Source of the DNA: Rhodospirillaceae bacterium
Lineage (GTDB): Bacteria > Pseudomonadota > Alphaproteobacteria > TMED109
Assembly: GCA_902557845.1 (NCBI GenBank)
Contig: CACEBX010000008.1
Span: 1-40,483 of the forward strand
Length of the DNA: 40,483 bases
Direction of reading: 5' to 3'
Notes under the pieces: model-generated
Databases searched by the model: none
Seen by the model: the letters and a program-made list of their open reading frames with translations, nothing else
Told to the model about the DNA's origin: nothing
Program-made: the position numbers and the translations under genes
Part shown: piece after piece, positions 34,934 to 40,483 of the stretch
How the letters are laid out: every line of letters begins with the position of its first letter
Position numbering within the stretch: the first letter of the stretch is position 1

Positions 34934-37157
34934 TCAAAAAAATAATTTTTTTATCTTTTATTTTTATATTAACCGATCCACCATTTTTTAATTTGCCAAA
35001 AAGAATTTCTTCAGCAAGTGGCTCTTTAATTTCTTTTTGTATTAGTCTTTGCAAAGGTCTTGCTCCATAACTTTTCTCATAGCCTTTTTTAGATAGATAT
35101 TTCTTTGCATCCTTGGATAAATGAATTGTAATATTTTTCTCTGAGAGCTGTCCCTCTAAATATGAGATTGCTTTTTCTACTATATCAGTCATCACCTCAT
35201 TTGATAAGAAATCAAAACTAATTACAGAATCTAATCTATTTCTAAATTCTGGTGAAAACATTTTATTTACTTCACCTTGATTATCATCATTTGATTTTTT
35301 TCCAGTGAAGCCTATACTATTCTTATCTAAGGTTGATGCGCCTACATTAGAAGTCATAATTAAAATTACATTTCTAAAATCTACTGTTCTTGAATTATGA
35401 TCTGTTAATTTTCCATAGTCCATAATCTGTAACAGTATATTGAAAATGTCAGGATGTGCTTTTTCAATTTCATCTAATAATAAAACTGCATAAGGGTTTT
35501 TATTAACCGATTCTGTTAAAGCTCCACCTTCGTCAAAGCCTACATAGCCAGGTGGAGAACCAATTAGTCTTGATACACTGTGTCTTTCCATATATTCTGA
35601 CATATCAAATCTTAATAATTTAACATTTAAAACATTTGCTAATACTTTTGCAATTTCTGTTTTTCCTACTCCTGTAGGCCCTATAAATAAGTACGAACCT
35701 ATAGTTTTCTCCTCGTCCCTTAACCCAGATCTTGATAGCCTCACTACTCTGCATAGTTCTTTTATAGCCTTATCTTGTCCGAAGACAGAAAGTTTAATAT
35801 TTTTGTCTAAATTTTTTAAAATCTTATTATCTTCTCTATTAATATTTTTAGAAGGTATTTTTGCAATCTTGGCAACAATATCTGCAACTTCCTTAGAAGT
35901 AATAATCTTATTTTTATTTGTTTTTAAATTTTGAGAGGCACCTATTTCATCCAAAATATCTATTGCTTTATCAGGAAGCTTTCTTTCGTTAATAAACCTA
36001 GCTGATAAATGAACTGCTTGCTCTATAGCATCTTCTGAATAATTTATATTATGATAATTTTCATAAATATGTTTCACTCCTTTTAAAATTTTTATTGCAT
36101 CCTTAACATTAGGCTCATCTATGTCAATTTTTTGAAACCTTCTTACTAAAGCACTATCTTTTTCAAAATACTTTCTAAATTCTGAATATGTAGTAGAACC
36201 TATACACCTTAATGTTCCATTAGCTAATGCTGGCTTTAAAATATTAGAAGCATCTATAGAGCCACCAGAGGTTGCTCCTGCTCCTATAACAGTATGAATT
36301 TCATCAATAAATAAGATATTTTCTTTGCTTGCCGTTAATTCTTTCAAAAGGTTATTTAATCTTTCTTCAAAGTCTCCTCTATATCTGGTTCCGGCTAGTA
36401 AAGTTGACATTTCTAAACAATATACTTGAGTACTCAATAATACCTTAGGAACTTTCTTTTCTACTATTTTTTTTGCTAAGCCTTCTGCCAAAGCTGTTTT
36501 ACCTACACCTGGATCTCCTACAAATAAGGGATTATTTTTTAATCTTCTACATAAAATTTGTACAGTACGCTCTATTTCATTTTCTCTTCCAATTATAGGG
36601 TCTATTTTCCCATCAAGAGCCTTCTTATTTAAGTTAATGCAAAATGTTTCTAATATGCTTTTTTCTTTGTTGCTAATTGGTTCGTTATCTTGCTGTTCAT
36701 TAAAAACTTTATTATTTTTATTTATTTGATTTTCTTTTCTGTGACTTATATATGATACAACATTAAGCCTAGTCATATTTTGCTTTTCAAGAAAAAATAC
36801 TGCAAAGCTGTCTCTTTCAGAATACATTGCAACCAAGATATTTAATGCCTTTACTTCCCTTTTTCCAGAACTTTGAACATGTTGAGCAGCTCTTTTTAGA
36901 ACTCTTTCAAATGCTGCAGACGGCATTGGCCTACTTTCATCTACCATTACAATATCTTTTAATTTCTTTTCTATAAATTGTTCTAAATCACTTTTTACTT
37001 TTTTTGCATTAACTTTATAAAATTTAAATAGAGCTTTTATTTCATCATCTTTACAAAGCTCTAACATTAAGTGCTCTAATGTTAGAAATTCATGTTTTTT
37101 TAATTTTGCCATTTCAAAAGCATTTTGTATGCTAATTTCTAATTCTTCTGATATCAT
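34923..37157 (-). CDS. clpA: ATP-dependent Clp protease ATP-binding subunit ClpA
   Basis: A 744-residue AAA+ unfoldase with the ClpA layout. An N-domain of about 145 residues (LEISIQNAFEMAKLKKHEFLTLEH) binds ClpS. AAA-1 has Walker A GDPGVGKT at 214-221 and Walker B ILFIDEIHTVIGAGA. AAA-2 has GPTGVGKT with LLLDEIEKAHPDIF. The ClpP-docking loop is NSIGFTGK, an IGF form. There is no ClpB-type middle coiled coil. It partners clpS upstream, 1 bp apart. ClpP is not in this window. Confidence 0.96.
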   Translation of the reverse strand: MISEELEISIQNAFEMAKLKKHEFLTLEHLMLELCKDDEIKALFKFYKVNAKKVKSDLEQFIEKKLKDIVMVDESRPMPSAAFERVLKRAAQHVQSSGKREVKALNILVAMYSERDSFAVFFLEKQNMTRLNVVSYISHRKENQINKNNKVFNEQQDNEPISNKEKSILETFCINLNKKALDGKIDPIIGRENEIERTVQILCRRLKNNPLFVGDPGVGKTALAEGLAKKIVEKKVPKVLLSTQVYCLEMSTLLAGTRYRGDFEERLNNLLKELTASKENILFIDEIHTVIGAGATSGGSIDASNILKPALANGTLRCIGSTTYSEFRKYFEKDSALVRRFQKIDIDEPNVKDAIKILKGVKHIYENYHNINYSEDAIEQAVHLSARFINERKLPDKAIDILDEIGASQNLKTNKNKIITSKEVADIVAKIAKIPSKNINREDNKILKNLDKNIKLSVFGQDKAIKELCRVVRLSRSGLRDEEKTIGSYLFIGPTGVGKTEIAKVLANVLNVKLLRFDMSEYMERHSVSRLIGSPPGYVGFDEGGALTESVNKNPYAVLLLDEIEKAHPDIFNILLQIMDYGKLTDHNSRTVDFRNVILIMTSNVGASTLDKNSIGFTGKKSNDDNQGEVNKMFSPEFRNRLDSVISFDFLSNEVMTDIVEKAISYLEGQLSEKNITIHLSKDAKKYLSKKGYEKSYGARPLQRLIQKEIKEPLAEEILFGKLKNGGSVNIKIKDKKIIFLIKN

Positions 37158-37158
37158 T

Positions 37159-37464
37159 TTATTGTTTTTGCACCTTGCATTCTAGTGGGTGTTGATTAAT
37201 TCTTGCAAACTCTACTACTTGATTAGCTTTTGTTTCTGCTATATCTAAAGGAAATACTCCACAAATACCTTTCCCCTCGTTGTGTATAGTAAGCATAATA
37301 CTCTTTGCATCTTCATAATTTTTTTTAAAAACTGATTGCAATACATAAATTACGAACTCCATAGGAGTGTAATCATCATTTAACATTATAACAGCATACA
37401 TGCTAGGTTTTTCTAACTTTATTTTTTCCTTAGTTAATAAGTTATTTTCATTATTTATAGCCAT
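37159..37464 (-). CDS. clpS: ClpS, adaptor of ClpAP
   Basis: A 101-residue N-recognin that brings N-degron substrates to ClpA. The family core is [19 protein letters not shown] (residues about 25-43), with [27 protein letters not shown] later. The first 20 residues are the flexible tail. It precedes clpA in the standard operon. Confidence 0.96.
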   Translation of the reverse strand: MAINNENNLLTKEKIKLEKPSMYAVIMLNDDYTPMEFVIYVLQSVFKKNYEDAKSIMLTIHNEGKGICGVFPLDIAETKANQVVEFARINQHPLECKVQKQ

Positions 37465-37512
37465 TATATTAATATATAATAAGTTTTAACAGATGCAACT
37501 TAATTGAAAAAA

Positions 37513-38883
37513 TTACAGATTATTTTTTACACCATATTTACTTAAAAAGCTCTTTACTTCTAAAATAAGGTCGTTTAAGTTTGCTTCACTCTCTGCTTCA
37601 CATCTTACAATAATAGCTGGTTGTGTATTTGATGCTCTAATTAACCACCAGCCCTTTTTTGTATTGACTCTAATACCATCTATAGTGGTAACGTCAGAAA
37701 ACTTCTTTAATATATCGGCTTTACAACTTTTAATTATATCAAATTTGATTCTATCATTACAAAATATCTTAATTTCAGGAGTACTTATTAATTTAGAGAA
37801 AGGCTTTAATAGATTATTGATAATATTTTTTTTTGATAAAATTTTGAGTATTCTTATAGAGGCATATAGAGCATCATCATAGCCATAATACTTGTCAGCA
37901 AAAAATATATGTCCTGACATTTCACCTGCTAATAAGGCTTTAGTTTCTCGCATTTTTTCTTTTATGAAGGAATGCCCTGTCTTCCACATTAAAGGGGTGC
38001 CTCCTATTTTTTTAATTTGTTCAAATATCATATTACTTGCTTTTACATCTGATATTATTATTGACCCTGGGTTATCTTTAACAACTTCTGTCGCAAACAT
38101 ATACAGTAATTTATCTCCTGAAATAAAATTACTTTTATTGTCTACTATACCTATCCTGTCTCCGTCACCATCAAAAGCAATCCCTACATCCGCATTAGTC
38201 ATTAAAACTTTTTTTTTTAATTGTTTTAAATTTTTTTCTTCTGTAGGATCAGGGTGATGAGATGGGAAAGTGCCATCTATCTCTGAGTTTAATAAATGAT
38301 GTTTACCTGGCAATAATTTTAATATTTTTTTTAGAATATTTCCTGCTGCACCGTTTCCTGTATCCCATACTACCTTTAAGTCTGGGTTTATATTTTTTAT
38401 ATCTTTTGTAATTTCTAGTATATATGAATCATCAATTTTAAAATTTTGAGATATTCCCTTTTGAGATATTTGGCTTTCATTATAATTAGCTAATTTTTGA
38501 ATTTCATCACCATAGATACTTTTCCCTCCTACAATCATTTTAAAACCATTATAATTAGATGGATTATGAGATCCTGTGATCATTATAGAACCATCTGACC
38601 TAAGAATTTTATCAGCATAATACAGCATAGGCGAAGGACATACTCCTATAGAGGTTACATAGCTACCTGCATCAACTAACCCTCTAATTAATTGCGTATT
38701 TAATAATTTGGAGGATAGCCTTCCGTCATATCCTACTACTACCCTAGATATTTTTTTTTTTTTTCTTATGTAACTAGAAAATTTTAATCCAAGAAAATAT
38801 GCATCTTCTGAATTAAGAGTTTCACCAATAACTCCTCTTATATCATAAGCTCTTAATATGCTTTCGTGAAACTTTCTTCTCAT
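37513..38883 (-). CDS. Phosphomannomutase/phosphoglucomutase
   Basis: A 456-residue alpha-D-phosphohexomutase of the AlgC/ManB type. The phosphoserine is S105 in MITGSHNPSNYNGFK. The magnesium loop is DGDGD at 238-242 (FDGDGDRIGIVD), the sugar-binding part is AGEMSGHIFF, and the phosphate loop is WWLIRASNTQPAIIVR. It converts mannose-6-P or glucose-6-P to the 1-phosphate, feeding sugar nucleotides. It is 1 bp from the UDP-glucose dehydrogenase gene, so it belongs to the galU-ugd-pmm set. Sequence alone does not separate Man from Glc preference. Confidence 0.92.
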   Translation of the reverse strand: MRRKFHESILRAYDIRGVIGETLNSEDAYFLGLKFSSYIRKKKKISRVVVGYDGRLSSKLLNTQLIRGLVDAGSYVTSIGVCPSPMLYYADKILRSDGSIMITGSHNPSNYNGFKMIVGGKSIYGDEIQKLANYNESQISQKGISQNFKIDDSYILEITKDIKNINPDLKVVWDTGNGAAGNILKKILKLLPGKHHLLNSEIDGTFPSHHPDPTEEKNLKQLKKKVLMTNADVGIAFDGDGDRIGIVDNKSNFISGDKLLYMFATEVVKDNPGSIIISDVKASNMIFEQIKKIGGTPLMWKTGHSFIKEKMRETKALLAGEMSGHIFFADKYYGYDDALYASIRILKILSKKNIINNLLKPFSKLISTPEIKIFCNDRIKFDIIKSCKADILKKFSDVTTIDGIRVNTKKGWWLIRASNTQPAIIVRCEAESEANLNDLILEVKSFLSKYGVKNNL

Positions 38884-38884
38884 T

Positions 38885-40213
38885 TTATTTTTTTCCTATA
38901 CTACTGTATGAATAACCCATATTTTCTAACTCTTCTCTATTAAAAATATTTCTTAAGTCTAAAATAACTTTATTTCTTAATAGTTTTTTTATTTTTTCTA
39001 AATCAATGCCTCTGTACTCATTCCATTCTGTATGTATAAGCATCATATCTGCACCTTTAACTGCATCAAAAATATTTTTCTTCCATTTAACTTTTTTAAA
39101 CTGTTTAATTTTTTCAAAAGATTTGTTAAATGCAGGATCATGTGCATGAATATCTACTCCTATTTTATTTAGCTCTGGAATTATAACTAAGCTTGGAGAC
39201 TCTCTCAAATCATCTGTATTAGGTTTAAAAGTAACACCTAAAAATGCAACTTTTTTTTGTTTATAAGGGCTTTTCAAAAGTATTTTTATTTTTTTTACCA
39301 TCTTCAGTTTTCTATCTTCATTAAAATCTATAACAGCTTTAATTAAAGTAGATTTCAATTTATTTTTTTTAAAAGATGCATATAAAGCTCTTGTATCTTT
39401 TGGAAAGCAGCTTCCACCAAAACCAGGACCTGGATGTAAAAATTTTGATCCTATTCTATTATCTAACCCCATTCCCTTAGCAACCATTTGAACATTACCG
39501 CCTACTTTTTCGCATAAATCCGCTACCTCATTTATAAATGATATTTTAAGAGCTAAAAATGCATTTGAAGCATATTTTATTAGTTCTGCACTTTCTATAT
39601 CAGTAAAAACAACTGGCGCTTCTCTTAAATTTAATGGCCTATAAAGTTCTTTTAGTATTGCTTCTGTTTGAGGGTTTGCTACTCCACAAACTACTCTATC
39701 TGGTCGTAAAAAATCTTCAATTGCTGAACCTTCTCTCAGAAACTCTGGGTTAGAAGCAATATTATAGTCAACTTCATATTTTAACTTAGGACAAAGGTTT
39801 TGAAATAATCTTATTATTTCTTTACCTGTTCCTATAGGGACTGTAGATTTAGTTACTATTATGGGTTTATCATTTTTATCAATTAACTTAGAAAGTTGCT
39901 TACAAACTTGAAAGACATATTTTAAATCTGCTTCACCATCACCTCTTCTTGCTGTTGGTGTTCCTACAGCAATAAAAATAATCTTTGAACCTCTAATACT
40001 TTTAAGATTACTACTAAAAGATAAATAGTTAGCATTAGTATTTTTAATAACAAGATCGCCTAATCCTGGTTCATATATTGGAATTTTATTTTTCTTAAGT
40101 AATTCTATTTTTTTTTTATCTTTATCAATACAAACTACTTCGTACCCAAATTCAGAAAAACATGCTCCTGTTACTAAACCAACATATCCACTACCTATTA
40201 CTGAAATTTTCAT
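38885..40213 (-). CDS. ugd: UDP-glucose 6-dehydrogenase
   Basis: A 442-residue NAD-dependent enzyme that oxidises UDP-glucose to UDP-glucuronate. The N-terminal GSGYVGLVTG binds NAD. The catalytic cysteine is in GPGFGGSCFPKDTRAL. Other motifs are SNPEFLREGSAIEDF and LGVTFKPNTDDLRESPS. It follows galU by 16 bp. The product suggests glucuronate-containing surface polysaccharide or lipid. Confidence 0.95.
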   Translation of the reverse strand: MKISVIGSGYVGLVTGACFSEFGYEVVCIDKDKKKIELLKKNKIPIYEPGLGDLVIKNTNANYLSFSSNLKSIRGSKIIFIAVGTPTARRGDGEADLKYVFQVCKQLSKLIDKNDKPIIVTKSTVPIGTGKEIIRLFQNLCPKLKYEVDYNIASNPEFLREGSAIEDFLRPDRVVCGVANPQTEAILKELYRPLNLREAPVVFTDIESAELIKYASNAFLALKISFINEVADLCEKVGGNVQMVAKGMGLDNRIGSKFLHPGPGFGGSCFPKDTRALYASFKKNKLKSTLIKAVIDFNEDRKLKMVKKIKILLKSPYKQKKVAFLGVTFKPNTDDLRESPSLVIIPELNKIGVDIHAHDPAFNKSFEKIKQFKKVKWKKNIFDAVKGADMMLIHTEWNEYRGIDLEKIKKLLRNKVILDLRNIFNREELENMGYSYSSIGKK

Positions 40214-40229
40214 TTAACTTTCTCTCTTA

Positions 40230-40483
40230 TTATATTTTTTTTAGCTCACTTCTTATATTTTTTTTTAGTTCAGGATCAAGTAGTGCACTTGCAATTTGTG
40301 CTTTTAAAAAACCTAGTTTCTGTCCACAATCATATCTTTTACCTGAAAATCTAAAAGAATAAACTTTCTCATTTTTTGCACTTGAAGATATAGCATCAGT
40401 TAATTGAATTTCATTACCCGAACCCCTATTTATTTTCCTCAAATGTTTAAAAATTGAATTTTTTAATATATATCTTCCTACTA
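40230..40483 (-). CDS. galU: UTP-glucose-1-phosphate uridylyltransferase GalU (5' end missing)
   Basis: The C-terminal part of GalU, running off the right edge; the frame is open to the last base. Visible sequence includes VGRYILKNSIFKHLRK, then GSGNEIQLTDAI and YSFRFSGKRYDCGQKLGFLKA. These are the conserved C-terminal GalU motifs. It makes UDP-glucose, the substrate of the next gene. A TTG inside the frame at 40442 is not the true start. Confidence 0.95.
   Translation of the reverse strand, partial: VGRYILKNSIFKHLRKINRGSGNEIQLTDAISSSAKNEKVYSFRFSGKRYDCGQKLGFLKAQIASALLDPELKKNIRSELKKI

Noticed and set aside
1-40483. CRISPR arrays, insertion sequences, transposases or prophage genes
   Set aside because: No regularly spaced repeats, terminal inverted repeats with transposase, or phage structural genes are visible.

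Overview
The window is about 30% G+C by eye, densely packed, and reads as a streamlined, AT-rich alphaproteobacterium, probably marine. Evidence for this is the pyrB-pyrC-plsY-topA-rpmG gene order, a pseudo-dihydroorotase of the alphaproteobacterial type, the clpS-clpA pair, an alphaproteobacterial-type L33, frequent TTG starts, very short intergenic gaps, and a complete urtABCDE-ureDABCEFG urea operon. I cannot name the genus from the sequence.

Layout. (1) Positions 1-5689, minus strand: a defence-like operon. In transcription order it holds a DUF5710 plus coiled-coil protein, a MORC/MutL-like GHKL ATPase, a Z1-type superfamily II helicase, and a PD-(D/E)XK (DUF4420-like) nuclease cut by the left edge. 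The last three genes overlap by 4 bp at each junction (ATGA, TTGA). No DNA methyltransferase is visible. This is the most unusual system in the window. (2) 5999-7792: a divergent, complete recQ. (3) 7951-10230: an SLC13/RCK transporter and a small putative lipoprotein, with a hairpin and a G-quadruplex-type motif between them. (4) 10382-21486, minus strand: the urea unit. UrtABCDE imports urea, UreABC hydrolyses it, and UreDEFG load nickel. A helix-turn-helix-like gene follows ureG. ureD is interrupted by one extra G in a G6 run. A strong hairpin lies between urtA and urtB.

(5) 21908-21997: tRNA-Ser(GCU), next to an unexplained GC-richer stretch. (6) 22040-26528, minus strand: gatC-gatA-gatB followed tightly by a flavin reductase and a glutathione S-transferase. 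(7) 26574-34933, plus strand: ruvX, pyrB, pseudo-pyrC, plsY, topA, rpmG (a 55-codon gene), a HAD-like protein, a RidA-like protein and a COG3146-type acyltransferase. dprA and rnr, often found in this neighbourhood in other alphaproteobacteria, are not there. (8) 34923-40483, minus strand: clpS-clpA, then galU (partial)-ugd-phosphomannomutase, a sugar-nucleotide set.

Functionally the window combines core metabolism (transamidation, pyrimidine and phospholipid synthesis, topology, proteolysis, surface sugars) with two accessory modules: urea use, and a probable anti-phage or DNA-restriction module at the left edge.
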